A DNA stretch of 64,000 bases from Symsagittifera roscoffensis (taxonomy: Eukaryota > Xenacoelomorpha > Acoela > Convolutidae). Under the pieces are notes generated by a model, which was not told the DNA's origin, did no database searches, and saw nothing but the letters and a program-made list of their open reading frames with translations. A program made the translations under genes and the position numbers. The first letter of the stretch is position 1. Every line of letters starts with the position of its first letter. Below, in pieces: positions 1 through 12,424 of the stretch. Where the stretch lies: assembly GCF_963678635.1 (NCBI RefSeq), contig NC_087069.1, forward strand, positions 39,023,076 through 39,087,075. Direction: 5' to 3'.

Positions 1-352
1 ATTTTCTCGTTTTGCAATAATCCGCAAAAGTGTTAATCATAACAGACATGCCCATTTTAATTTTTTCGAAACTTTAAGATGTAAATATCAAAGATATTTA
101 ACCGACGAATTTCTTGAGCGTGGAAGACAAATTACAAATCTACAAGTGACCCAAAAAACATGTGGTTGTTGCTAAGTGAATAAGTTTCATTCAAAAAGTT
201 CGGAATCAAGAAGAGTCAAAGTCGACTTCTTTCTCGAGAGACTTCGTGTAGCTGCACGAAACTGTAATTTTTCAGAACTGAAAACTACAACTGATGCGGA
301 GAAAAAATGATACAATTGAAAATCCGGATTAAGAAAAGCTTAGTACTCAAAC
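1..352. other. AT-rich non-coding DNA
   Basis: No open frame with protein-like composition and no recognised repeat. It leads directly into the first copy of repeat family A. Confidence 0.5.
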
Positions 353-846
353 CAAACAAGACTGCTCGTATCAGGGCGAAGCCCTGAATGTTCCGACTGC
401 CTTTTAAGGTTTTATGGAGCAGTAATGACATTAAAAATTTGAATGCAATAAAAAACCGAAAATCATCCCCCCACACGCCATATAAAGTACAAAAGGATAG
501 ATTTCGCTCCTTGTAACAAATCAATTATGGCAAATAAGCTTCGCTTCTTTCAACCAATTTTAGGACGGATTAACTCTCCGCTTACGCGTTAATAGCGCAA
601 ATAAATCGCGCGTTAATTGTCCCAAATTGGCCAAAATGGCAACCTTTAAATCCCCATAACTTCACAAAAAATAATCACAGGTGAGATATTTTTTCAAATT
701 TGAGCTCAGGACAACAATAGCTTTTGAATGATATAAAAAAATTCCGTCAAAAATGGCTAGATAAAAAGTCGGAATTTGTCTGAAGAAAAAAAAACCCACC
801 CCGAGCACTATTATTCTGTTACTTTCGTATCGAAAGTCGGAACAAT
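353..846 (+). repeat. Dispersed repeat family A, copy 1
   Basis: A non-coding unit of about 500 bp that recurs at 5029-5695 (inverted), 8448-8965, 9618-10215 and, in part, 10216-10350. Shared landmarks in order: the hairpin TCAGGGCgaaGCCCTGA (371-387), a block around CCCCCCACACGCCATA, a block around TTGTCCCAAATTGGCCAAAATGGC, the string AAAAAGTCGGAATTTGTCTGA, and a closing palindrome of the type ACTTTCGTnACGAAAGT. No coding capacity is visible. Size and dispersed copies fit a non-autonomous element, but I could not define terminal repeats or target duplications, so the class is open. Confidence 0.7.
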
Positions 847-1715
847 AATGCTCGTAGAGTTAAAATGTGAATTAACTGGTATATGCAAACAGTCTTGCTG
901 GGATATCTTCGGTTCAATCCTGCTTAAAGAACGTCCTTTTTGCACACATCGAGAGACAACAGGCCTTAACGGAATGAAAATCTTTATTTAAACAAATGGT
1001 TTGTTTGAATACGTCTGAGCGTTGATTGAAGAGAAGTCTCAGAAGCTGGGTCAAATTACAAGAAAGAAACAGCAGATTCAAGACAATATAAGAAAACATA
1101 GTCAACAAAGGTGGTACACTTTCAGACCAACGAGTTTCAGAAGACAAGTGATAGTCGATGCTCTCAAATATTATAGAGGAAGACAAGCAACCAAAAGATT
1201 TCCTGGAACGGTTTCCTGGTGGTCTAATAAATCAAATTCCAGGTAGTCAGGAACTGAACAAACATCCAATGTGAACTGGATAAACATCACTTAGCTTGTT
1301 CGTTGTTTGCGCAGGAAGTGGGTAGTTGAGGCTTCAGACCGATGATGGCAAATGACTGATATGACTAGCCTATCGGCAGCTGTTCCAAAATTCTGAGTGC
1401 CAAAAATTTAGTCTCTGACAAGTTGAACTTTTTTCAGCTGTGAATTTAGTGACTGGTGCAAACAGCAAACAAGTCTCCAAACTAATGAAAAATTATCACC
1501 GGTGCTCAGCTCACTAGCAGTTACACTGGCAAAAAGAGCAGTCTAGAAACTAAACATAACTTAAAATTTTTCGACGAGAGCTATTTTTGCATCAATATAC
1601 ATTCAAAGCAGAAGAAAAAACTCCAAAACATGTTGTCGAAAAAATAAAAGAGAATATTTGCAGTAATAGCTTGATTTCAACGCATAAAAATTTTGATCGA
1701 GCTAAATAAAGACAC
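847..1715. other. AT-rich stretch with one weak unrecognised reading frame
   Basis: The only protein-like reading is a lysine/glutamine-rich frame on the + strand at about 1022-1246 (around 74 codons, no ATG at its start). It resembles nothing I know. It could be a worn transposon fragment. Nothing else is seen. Confidence 0.2.
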
Positions 1716-2860
1716 AGAAGCGAAACTGGTAAACATCACTGATCGACCTCCATAGACCGAAAATGCTAATCATACAATTTCATACACTTAGTCTATGGAA
1801 AAATGCTAGTCATACAAATTTCATGCATTTTTGCAAAATGAGTTTAATTGAATTTTAAAGGTATTTTATAGTTGTTTTGGTATCGAAATTGGTGTCTCTT
1901 CATAAATAAAAGGAAAAAAATAACATGAAAAAAACTGCTACCCATACAATTTCCATATATGGAAATTGTATGATAAGAATTAAAAAAAAAAAAATTTGTG
2001 AAAAAAAAAGCTTTGAACAATCAATTCAACTGCTGGCAAAGCATTTAAGCGTTTTTTGGGCTGCTACGACTGAAAACTTCGACTTTTTTTATTTTTGTTT
2101 TCTGAAAAAAAAACACTAGTCATACAATTTCCATATATGGAAATTGTATGACTAGAATTTTTTTGATGGCGACGACAAAAATTTTTCTAAGTATTTTTGA
2201 AATTGCCCCCAAAAATTTTTTATGGTTTTTTTCAACCGCAAAATGATTTTCGTATTCAAATAAACATTTTTTGAAAAAAAAAAATTTGCATGCAAAATTT
2301 AATTTTTTGTGTGTATAACGTAGTCCTGGATATACAAATATTGGATTTTTTTTCCTTTTCTCTTCATAACTTTTTTCAGAAACGCTTAAAACTCCTCGTT
2401 CTTTTGTATGACATGTTTTTGAATGCCTTGATCAATGTTTGGTAATTTAAAAATTCAAATTTTAGAAATAATCATCTTTGAAAATTATTGCCAAAATTTA
2501 AAAGTTCATTACTTTCGTTATATTGTTTGTCTGAGACAGAAGTAACACATATGAGGCTGTTTCCAATGCATTTTCAATGTAAGAAGGCCAAACCGTTGGT
2601 TACTACGTTTGAGTAATCAAGGTTTATGTCATTTGTGTTCGGTTACGAACACAACCACAAAATTTTGAGAAATTAAAATGTAAAAAATCATAATTTTTGG
2701 TTTATGGAAAAATGCTAGTCATACAATTTCCATATATGAAAAAAATACTAATCATAGACCTTTCATGCAATTTTCTGTACGTATGGAATTGCATGAAAAG
2801 TGTATGACTAGCATTTTTCCATATATGGAAATTGTATGACTAGTATTTTTGGTCATCCCG
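1716..2860. repeat. Palindrome-rich repeat (family B), left copy
   Basis: The motif GCTAGTCATACAATTTCCATA and its reverse complement recur at about 1760-1830, 1940-1975, 2116-2155, 2710-2760 and 2795-2850, often paired head to head around CCATATATGG. Between them lies AT-rich non-coding DNA. A diverged version of the same unit lies at 41820-42440, including the flank that follows the palindrome (a TTTTTTGATrGCGAC block) and a later block around CACAAAATTTTGAG. The family looks like a hairpin-forming, non-autonomous repeat. Class unknown. Confidence 0.6.
2116..2155. repeat. Perfect 40-bp palindrome
   Basis: Reads CTAGTCATACAATTTCCATA followed by its exact reverse complement, centred between 2135 and 2136, with no spacer. 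It can form a perfect 20-bp stem. Less perfect copies lie on either side in family B. Confidence 0.9.
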
Positions 2861-5028
2861 GGAAACCACTACAGATTGGAATCAACCCAATCAATCAGAA
2901 CGGACACTCTGCAATCCAGAGGCAAGCCTAAAAACATGTTCAAATTTTGTCGGAACGCCAAAAAACAGTTTGGCCTCGTAGCGAAGCACTTCGGGGAAAA
3001 AATAAAAATGATTTTGTCTGATCTTTTGAATCTAAACTAAGTATGATTGATCAGATTCTACACGTTTTGCTGTCATTTTTAATCAGTTCGGGACTAATTA
3101 ACTGTTCAACTGTGTCGATCATGATTGCTTGTCAGAAATCAAATCGTCGTGACAATTTTTTTTTAGCCATACAACCTTCATTTATAGAAGAAACTGCTTG
3201 TCATTCAAGTTTTTGTTTCTTAGTTTATTTTGCTTTTCTGAATACTAATTCCACTTACACTAAATATAAATGTTAATTATTATTACAGGTAAATAACCGT
3301 CTCATCGATCTCAGTAAAAAATATGTATGCTAGTTCTCTTGATGTGCATTAATTCATAAAAGACAAATTGTCAATTGTGTTTCATTAACCACTTACTAAG
3401 GGTAACAATAAATTATTGTGTAAGAAGGGAACTTTCAGAAAAAAATTACATGTATTGAAAATTTTTTCACCAGTGTCGGAAAAGTTCATTAAATTATTTT
3501 ACTGGCATTTAAAAAGGAGAACGATTAGCCCGGATCTGTAGACTATGTATTTTTCTCCTTTCTGCAGAAGTTGATTGTAGGTTTAAAATGAAAAAAAATT
3601 CAAGCAACGATTTTAGCTCTCAGTAACTGTTTGCAGAAACTTAAATGTGGTTCTTGAAAATTAAAATAAAGCCACCTTTTTAAAAAAAATTGCAGTTTTC
3701 AAAAACCCATACAACCAAGGACTCTTTGAAATTATTTTTCTGGCTTTCCCGCTGAGTTTGACCTGACAAAACTTAGAAAAAAATGATATTTTGATTGCTG
3801 AAATTTGTCTGTAAACACTAATGGCAAATATCTAGTAAGCTATTTAATGAAAGTATAACAAGAAGCCACAAACCCAAGTTGACGAAAAATGCTCGTCACA
3901 CAGTTTTCATTCAGGGAAAACTTAATGTACCGCTATTGCAAAGAATAAAACAAATTGTATGAAAATAGCATGACTAGCATTTTTTCCATAGGATGTAACA
4001 ATTTTTTTTTGTTTTTTAGTAACACAAAAACCAATTTTTTTAGATGAGAAATCTATGAGCGATACAGCATCAAAATGCTAATTAAGAATCGTATTGAGTT
4101 AAGCCAAGCATCTTAAAGTAATGAATTTTATATGATTTTATCAGAAAAACGGTATTTTTGTATTGATTACAAGCTCGCATTATAGTTTTATAGGAAATAA
4201 TTATTTTTTGTTGATTATGTTGGCAAAAACATAGAAAGGTAATTTTTTACATGACCTTTTCAATCGTGAAAAATGATTGCTAGAGGAAATGAATCGATTA
4301 TTTTCAAGAATTGAAAACTCCATTTAACTCATTAAAATCAATTATAATCACTTTAGCTTACAATATAGTTGACTTTTTTGTTGATAAAATCCATGAGATC
4401 GGATTTTTTTTTGAAACTGTGAAAAACGTACTTTCTTTTTTTTTGCAGAGTTAACGCTAAATTCTAGAGATTTCAAAGTTTTCCAAAAAAGAGCGAAAAA
4501 TATTTTCAATACAGTTTAGTAAATTAAAATCAAATAAAAAAAGATTTTAATTATGATATAAAACCGTTTGATTTTCGTGGAGTCCGACGATGAAAACTTT
4601 CTGAGATGGACTATTATCATTAAAACTCCAGTGCGGCAAACTGTTTTTCGAAAAACAATTAGCAGTTGAAAGTCGTGGCCTGTCTTAACTAAAATAGAAA
4701 AAGAGAAAACACTCATAGTTTGTCATATAATTGCTTTTACGATAAAAAACTTTAAAAATTTTCCACACTCACTTTTTTTAAACTTTGTTTGTGAAAAATG
4801 GTGATCATACAGTTTCCTATCGGCCAAACAAAATTGACTAAGGAGGGGTTTTCCAATTAACGAAAAACTGCTACAGGCTTTTTCGGTATTTAAATAAGTA
4901 GCTATTTAAAAATTGAAAATGGAAATTGTGGAAAAAGAAATGCTATGAAAGCGTTTTTTTTTTCATATACTCCAGTAGCGGTTTTGCGCGATAAACTGTT
5001 TTCGTATAGAGGTCAAATGGTTAAGTTT
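2861..5028. other. AT-rich non-coding DNA with a family B fragment
   Basis: No convincing gene. A partial family B copy with the TATGACTAGCATTTTT string lies at about 3885-3995, and a weaker one near 4795-4815. The short open frames here are biased by A/T runs and look random. Confidence 0.5.
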
Positions 5029-5695
5029 TTGTTCCGACTTTCGTAACGAAAGTAGCAGAATATTTGTGCTCGTGTTGGGTTTTTTCCTTCAGACAAATTT
5101 TGACTTTTTAACTAGCCCTTTTTGACAAAAATTTTACATGATTCAAAAGGTATTGTTATCTTGAGCTTAAACTTGAGAAAATATTTTGCCTGTGATCATT
5201 TGTCGTAAAGTTATGGTGGGTTTAAAAATTGCCATTTTGGCCAATTTGGGACAATTAACGCCCGATATATTTCGCGCTATAAACGCTAAGTGGAGATTTA
5301 ATCCTTTTTAAAATTCGTTCAAATTGGTTCAACGAAGCTTATATGCCATAATTGATTTGTTAATAGGAGCAAAATTGATCACTTTGTACTTAAAATGGTG
5401 TAGGGAGTGCTGTTTTTACAAAAAAATATCAAGTTAAAAAAAATTAATTTATTTCATTACAATTAAGTTTTTCATATAATTACTGCTCCATAGACCTTAA
5501 AAGGCAGCCGAAACATTCAGGGCTTCGCTTGATACAAGCTGTCTTTTTTTCATTTTTTCTACTGCTCCATAGACTTTAAAATGTAGTCGGAACACTCAGG
5601 GCTTCGCCCTGATACGAATAGTCTTGTTTTCTTAGCCGCTTGAAGACAAGACTAATTCACATTCGGTTTTTTGCCGCAGTTTGGACATTTTGATC
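5029..5695 (-). repeat. Dispersed repeat family A, copy 2 (inverted)
   Basis: The reverse complement of copy 1, carrying all its landmarks in opposite order. Its outer end is longer than in copy 1 and matches the start of copy 4 (the block around GACAAGACTAATTCACATTCGG). The segment with the TCAGGGCTTCGCCCTGA hairpin occurs twice in a row (about 5484-5550 and 5562-5625), so this copy has a partial internal duplication. Copies 1 and 2 are inverted around 4.2 kb of DNA. Confidence 0.7.
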
Positions 5696-8447
5696 TGTTT
5701 TTTTTTTGATATTTCTTATAGTGTAAAACTTTTTTGATTTGTCTTACTTATTTCAATTGTTATTGCTGACAAATATTCAAACACAATCATTTCATGTTCG
5801 AAAAGTGATATTGCGCAATCAACCTAGCTTACTTATTTTATTTCTAACTCAACCAAAGTTTTGACTACTAATTGATTGAGGCTTTTGTTATCTTAACCTT
5901 CGTAGTTAGCTAACAAGGGACCAAAAGATCAAGAACATACTCCCCTATCCCCCCCTCCCCAGATAGACCAAGTTAAGATCTTCCACCCCAGCATTTATTT
6001 CGCATTAAATTTTGCTCTGCATGTAAAATGCTCGATTCTTATATTGGCTGAATATCTCTAAATTAGAACTAAGTTAAAATCCTCTATCCCCCAAACGGCT
6101 TTGGGGGGATGATGTTAACTTGGACCCTAATAAGTGTAGTTCAAGTTCTAATAATTACATGAACAAGACGCCCCCATTCTGTGATGCGACACAAAACTAT
6201 ATTTGATCACTTTTCTGATACTCAAGTTTGCCTTCAACGCTTTCTTTTCATAGAGTCCCAAAAATAAAATTGCTGAATATTCGACAAAATTTGTAGGATA
6301 CAAATTCTCGGATTTTTTTCTTCTCGGATTTGAAATAATTTTTTTGAGAATAATTTTTGACTACAAGTTTTTTATTGCCTGAAATATCGATACTTTGAAA
6401 GAAAATTGAACAAATTAAAAATATCAAATTACTCAATGGAGTGAGTTACAATTGTGAGTTTTTAAAATCTATCGGCGTGAATTAATCTAAGCAGAAACAA
6501 ATTGTTCAAAAGTAAACTGAGATTCTATAGATGGTGCCAATTATGTACTACAAGTCGTACGGAAGGAACCATTTTGTAATTATATCAGGTTTTTCGTTAA
6601 TTTTGTGGAGAACGATTTTCTACCAAAAATTGCTAGGTTTGTTAACGAGCTTTCGGCATATTCAGTATTTTTTATGATTCAATCCTTCCTGTCAGACTCA
6701 ATGCAATGTTTTTTTATCGGCATCAGGTGGAAATTGGCGAGAACAAGATCCTGCGCAAGATGATGCGTTAGCTTAAAAATTAATTAAAAATTTCAACTTA
6801 TAGCTTAACTTTCTGCTCATTTCTTTCTTCTCATTCTGCGTATAATCTACCAACCGTGAATAAAATATAGTAAACTACTCTGAACGTGAATTTTTTAGTT
6901 GTCTATCGATATAGCTTAAACGAAAAATGAAGGAGCTCACATCATGTTCAAATCAAATTGATTTAAGTTTTTTTCCTCAAACTCTTTGAAAAAACTACTC
7001 GCATCCAGTTTCAAGCGTTAATTATCGTTTATTATATGATTTTAGTACCAGTCTTACTAAATATGAGAAAATTTTTAATCGATTAATAATTGATTATGAT
7101 CTCTCTTTTTGAAATCAAATAAAATCAATTATAATACATCATAATCGATTGTAATCGATTATTTTTATCCAAATTTCTAATTTTTTTGTTTCGCAGAAAA
7201 AACAAATATGATCGAATATGATCGTTTATAATCCCTTTGTTTGCCCATTTTGTTTTCGGCCTTCTACTTGAATTGCTTAGATTTTATGCTTTCTGTAGAC
7301 GTTGGTTTATAACGTTTTTTTTTTCATTTCTTGATTATAAAAGTTTCATGATGCACATCTCAAGTTTTTGACCACCAAAATATCAGCACACTGCTTTATT
7401 TTCATGATTTTTATGGAAGAAATAGATTTCACCTACCTCCGGATTCTTTCAACTAATATGAAGGATTCTCTATGAAATATTTGTTTTGTGAAAAAACTTT
7501 GAGTTCAAATGAACCAAAGACTGACAAGAAATCTCACTTTTAAAGATTTTTGACAGAAAAACAATTAGTCAATTTTAATAGATTATAATAGTTTATAAGA
7601 GATTATAAGGGACTATTTGATATTATAAGATATCATAAGATATTATAAGAGATTTTTGGACAAATTGTAATCAATTATAATTGATAATTTTTGATTATAA
7701 AGTCTACAACCATGATATCATTATAATGGATTATAAATCGTTTAAACATCTCAATTTGGCCCTTATAATTATTTTTAATTTTGATAAAAGTACAACTTTA
7801 GTTGTAATACAATCAATTGTTTTCTCTTTTTACTGAGTGCAGGTAGAACTGGTAATTTGAAAAAAAAAACATTTTATAAATCTTTTCTCGTCTCAAGAAT
7901 ACTTAAATTGTCTAGTTCATTCATTTTTCATTTAGCATCCAAATTTTGCAGACGAATACACACTTTACTCGGTCATCAATGGTGCAAAATTATGGCAAAA
8001 TTTGGATCTCAAATAACACTTTTAATTTGAGTAATTTCGCTTGGTTTACAAAGTCTTGAAATAAACGGTCTAAATTGTTGTTTTTACGTGATTTGACGGA
8101 AAATTTACTAATCAAACAAATAGATTTACCCGTTTTAAGGGTGTTATTTTGGGACCATTTTTTGGCAAACCGAATTACACCAGCAAAAAAGAGCTGAAAA
8201 TCTCAGCCTTTTTTCTCCTCTTCTTTTGTCCACGATTTGAGAAAAATGAGTTTTAAAAAGCCAATTTAGTTCGGTTTATTTTTTTTTAAAAACAAGATCT
8301 AATCTCGAAATTATGAGTTTAATATCAATGAGTCTAACCAACTGTCGATTTGATGTCAACCGGTAACGATTAACACTTTATCAATCAAGAATATTCATGA
8401 GGGCAATACTATTTGCAAATTATGATTTCATTCAAATAAAAACAATA
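5696..8447. other. AT-rich non-coding DNA with GATTATAA-type simple repeats
   Basis: No gene recognised. Between about 7060 and 7745 the strings GATTATAA, AATCGATTA and their complements recur many times as a loose, interspersed simple repeat. Similar strings recur near 4290-4350 and 46630-46720. Confidence 0.5.
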
Positions 8448-8965
8448 CTGCTTGTATCAGGCGAAGCCCTGAATGTTTCGGCTTCCTTGTAAGGAACACG
8501 GAGCAGAAATAACATGAAAAAAAAATAAATGTAATCATAAGAAGATTTTTTTTTCAATTTTTAGATTTTTTGCGAAAATCATCCCCCCACACGCCATAAA
8601 AATTTCAAAGTGATAAACTTTGCTTCTAATAACAAATTATTTGTAGCAAACAAATTTTTTTAAACAATTTGGAACGATTTGGAGATGAGTTAAATCTCCG
8701 CTTAAGCGTTAATATTGCGAAATAAATCAAGCGTTAACTGTCCCAAATTAGCCAAAATGGCAATATTTTAACCCCCATATCTTTTCAAAAAAGGATCAAA
8801 GCCTAAAAATTTTTTCAAATTTAAACAATTCTTTTTGATTGATCTAAAAAAAATACAGAAAGAAAAATAGTTAAAAAGTCGAAAATTGTCTGATGAGAAA
8901 CAGTCACCCCGAGCACAAATATTCCGTTTTTTTTTCGTTACGAAAGTCGCAATAAAAAAAAAACC
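8448..8965 (+). repeat. Dispersed repeat family A, copy 3
   Basis: Same order of landmarks as copy 1: a GCGAAGCCCTGA hairpin arm, the CCCCCCACACGCCATA block, the GCCAAAATGGCAA block, the TTGTCTGAtGA block and an end at TTTCGTTACGAAAGTCG. More diverged than copy 4. Confidence 0.65.
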
Positions 8966-9617
8966 CGGCCATCACAATTCTCTGGTTTTACAACGATCCC
9001 CGATAATGATTTTCAGACCGAACGACCACAAGAGAAGGATTTTGCTCATATTTGATCTATCAAAAACTGAGGTGACGGCTTGGCTTACTGCTTTCCTAGA
9101 GCAAGCTGGCACTTACAAAAACGTAGACTAGCTTATACGAGGAGCAAAACTTTCATTTGGCAATTTTTTTATCGGTCAGTGGGGCGTATGGGGGCAAATA
9201 ATAATGAGATGGGATTTTTTGTTGTCTGGTAAAAGATAGGAAGCTTCTGCTGTCCAGAAAACGTGTGATTTTTGCCAGAAAAGCATGCACCCTTCAGCAG
9301 ATCAGATCCAAAGAGAGAATGAAAATGTTCTAGAGTTTTCTAGATTTTTTGCGAAGCTCCAAAAAAACGGGTAAGAATGCCATTTATCAGACATCCAAAC
9401 TTCAGTTCATTATCAGCAAAGATCAGCAGACTCCAAACTCGAGTTACGAAAAAAATTTAGTCTGTAGACATAAATAACTTTCACTAATATGTAAACTGTA
9501 TGACAATTTAGCAATCAGGCACGGTATTTTGATTGATTCTCTGAGAATAACAGGAAATTGCATTAAATTATAAGTTACTCTCCCATAAAGCAAATTGTTC
9601 GTAGGAATTATCAAAAA
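8966..9617. other. Non-coding DNA between repeat copies
   Basis: A short + strand frame (to 9131) runs out of repeat copy 3 but resembles nothing known. No other feature seen. Confidence 0.35.
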
Positions 9618-10350
9618 GGACTGATCAAAATGTCGAAAGTGCGGCAAAAAACCGAATGTGAATTAGTCTTGTCTTCAAGCGGTTAAGATAACAAGACTAT
9701 TCGTATCAGGGCGAAGCCTTGAATGCTCCGACTGCCTTTTAAAGTCTATGGAGCAGTAATAACATGAAAAAAAAATAAGAAAAAAAAAGAAAAAAAAATA
9801 AGTTTGAGATTGTTTGTGAAAAACATCCACTCGCACGCCATGTAAAATACAAAATGGTAGATTTCGCTCCTAGTAACAAATCAATCATGGTAAATAATTT
9901 TCCTTCAACCACTTTAGAACGCTTTATAAGACGAATTAAACCTCCGCTTACGCGTTGATAGCGCAAAATATAGCGCGCGTTAAATGTGCCAAATCGGCCA
10001 AAATGGCAAATTTTTTAAACCTTCATAACTTTATAAAAAATGATCACAGGTAAAACATCTTTTTAAATATAAGCTCAAGATACCAATACCTTTTGAATGA
10101 TATAAAAGATATTCCGTCAAAAAATGGCTAGTTAAAAAGTCGAAATTTGTCTGAAGAAAAAAACCAACCTGTGCACAAATTTGCTGTTGATTTCGTAACG
10201 AAAGTTGGAAAAATAAGTTCTATGGAGCAGTAATAACATGAAAAAAATGCATATAAGAAAATGAAATGAAAAAAAAAATTGAAATTTTATATGAAAATCA
10301 TCCCCCTTACGCCATATAAAGTACAAAGTGATAGAATAGAGTTCGCTCAT
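9618..10350 (+). repeat. Dispersed repeat family A, copy 4 and a partial tandem copy 5
   Basis: Copy 4 (9618-10215) begins with the same outer block that ends inverted copy 2 and closes with the TTTCGTAACGAAAGTTGG palindrome. Immediately after it, 10216-10350 restarts from the internal landmark TATGGAGCAGTAATAACATG and contains CATCCCCC...ACGCCATATAAAGTACAAA, then stops. It is a truncated copy in tandem. Confidence 0.65.
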
Positions 10351-12381
10351 AGCAGCAAGCAGTAAAATATAATGCATTGCAATAACATGTCGGAGACCAT
10401 TACGCGACACCATCAAACAGCGATAGACAGATTAAAAGTGTGTGAAGCACAGAAGAGTGTCGCTGAGTGAAGGACAGAGTTATTAGAACAACACTAATGT
10501 TGCATGAGAAATTGTCATGATAGAAGTCGAAATAAAAAGACAATAATTACAGGTGCTGGTTTTGCAGGAAGAGAAAATATGAGAAGGAAAGAAAATCCAG
10601 CCATATTTTTGCTCGAAACTCTGTTGTGCAACTTTACTTCGTAAAGAAAAGTTGGCATCAAACCATGACTTTTGTTTACAAAAAAAAGAAGTAGGACTTC
10701 CAGTAGACTAGGTTATCTGGAGTTGTCAAAATAGATATTTTAACGATATCTATATTGTGTTACTATACTCCTGGAAAACTTCACGGAAAATAAATTGCGA
10801 ACATATTACAAACTGATACCAAAAATCATCTTCTAGTGAACAGACCGATAAATTCTACATTCACAATATCAGAGGTGAGCAGCCATAAATCTCCCGAAAT
10901 CTAAATATTATGAAAAACTTAAAGCACTTAAGCGATCAAGCACAGATTTTTGTCGAAGTTGCTCTCGCGTCGGTTGTTTCTTTATGAAGCCAGGTAAAAT
11001 TTGTTGGTCATTACAGTGAAAAATCAGGTTATCCGAACTGTTGGTAGACACTGCATGAGTAGAAATCCTGCCGTTTATCAGCTGAAAAAATGTAGCTTGG
11101 TGTTATAGGAACATTTGCGACTGTATCCGACTAAGTTACCCAATAGCAACGCAATTGAAACGAATATGCGATTAAACCATAATAAAATGTATATTGAAGC
11201 AGATAACTTTGACAACAGCAATAAATTAGTATGTTTTTGCTTAAGTGACCAAGAAATTTGCTGAAACTTGAAAATTCAAAAACGTTTGAAAAAAATTTGC
11301 ACAAAAATCTGTTGTGCAATCTTACAAGAATAATTGCGCCAGCGAACACCGATTTTTCAGAAAAGCCTGTTAAATTCGTACTTTCATCAAAAGTTTCAAG
11401 GAAAATATCAGTAACTGATATGAACTACGCCGCCAAAAAAATAGACCTAGCAGTCGTGTTTCTGCTAACAAGATTGAAACATTTCTAAGAAGGAACCGTT
11501 TTAATTTTTAAAGGGACATCAAGCGTTCGCAATACCTTTTTGCTCCAGATGGCCAATTACCGAAAACAAGATCAAACAAAAATAAGCAGTAGGGATATCA
11601 CAAAAAAGTTTTCAAATACAAACACAAATTAGGACCTTGAAGAGCAAATCGCAGATACAGATGCAAATTTTAATTTTGTTTTCGAAAGGAACAGAAAAAA
11701 AAGGACGTTGGAGAAAAAATTCTTGAAGTCCTCAGCATACAGAGAACTGATTGGATATAATGTTTAAAGTTTGAACATTTTCTGAAAAAATCTGAAAATT
11801 TGTCAAGAAAAAAGACATAATCTTTTAGGTTTATCTATCATGCCACCGAAATTCAGAAGGAAATTGATAGCTATGCTCACTTGACGCATACTGCAAAAAC
11901 AAGTACAGAAAAATGCCTTAAAATTTAACCCCTGCAGGCCAAATTTGTCACATGATGTGATTCGACTTGTTACTAGGTGTGAGATCTGCCTAAAAGAGAC
12001 AACAACTTGGAGAGAGCAGTTTTCGATTGGCAGGAAGTTATATGGAAGATTCTACACAAAACATGCCCATTTTACAGATCCATAGTACGAGTTAGCAGTT
12101 TTGGCGGGCAAGTGACTGGAACAAAGCTGCCATCCGGCCTGGATCGACAAACCAACTTTTTGTTTATGTTATTTATGTTATCTATAGTCTTATGTTAAAC
12201 GCCTAGACGGCCGGTCACTTGACCTTGATAGACAGAGAAGACGAATTCTATTTGAAATAAGAATCAGAATTGAATTAATGTTATCTGTCAACTAGTCGTT
12301 TTATATCGCTCTGACTGAGAAACAAGGTTTATCGATCCATTCGAATTCAAGAGTTAGAATATCCTACCCTGCGGTATGACA
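10351..12381. other. AT-rich DNA leading into the LTR end of an old Gypsy element
   Basis: No gene recognised. The last few hundred bases (about 12000-12381) are probably the 5' LTR of the Gypsy element that follows, because a primer-binding site begins directly after 12381. The start of that LTR cannot be fixed, since no intact second copy was found on the far side. Confidence 0.35.
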
Positions 12382-12399
12382 TGGCGCAGCCAGCAGGAT
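12382..12399 (+). promoter_or_regulatory. Primer-binding site of the old Gypsy element (tRNA-Ser-like)
   Basis: TGGCGCAGCCAGCAGGAT directly follows a CA dinucleotide. Its complement reads as a tRNA 3' end with CCA, discriminator G, a seven-base acceptor strand and the start of a T-stem, close to the 3' end of animal serine tRNAs. This places the boundary between 5' LTR and internal region. Confidence 0.55.
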
Positions 12400-12424
12400 A
12401 ATCCAAAAACCCACTGAATATAAA

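Noticed and set aside
7060-7745. A CRISPR-like or satellite array
   Set aside because: The GATTATAA strings are irregular in spacing and sequence, and the genome is eukaryotic.
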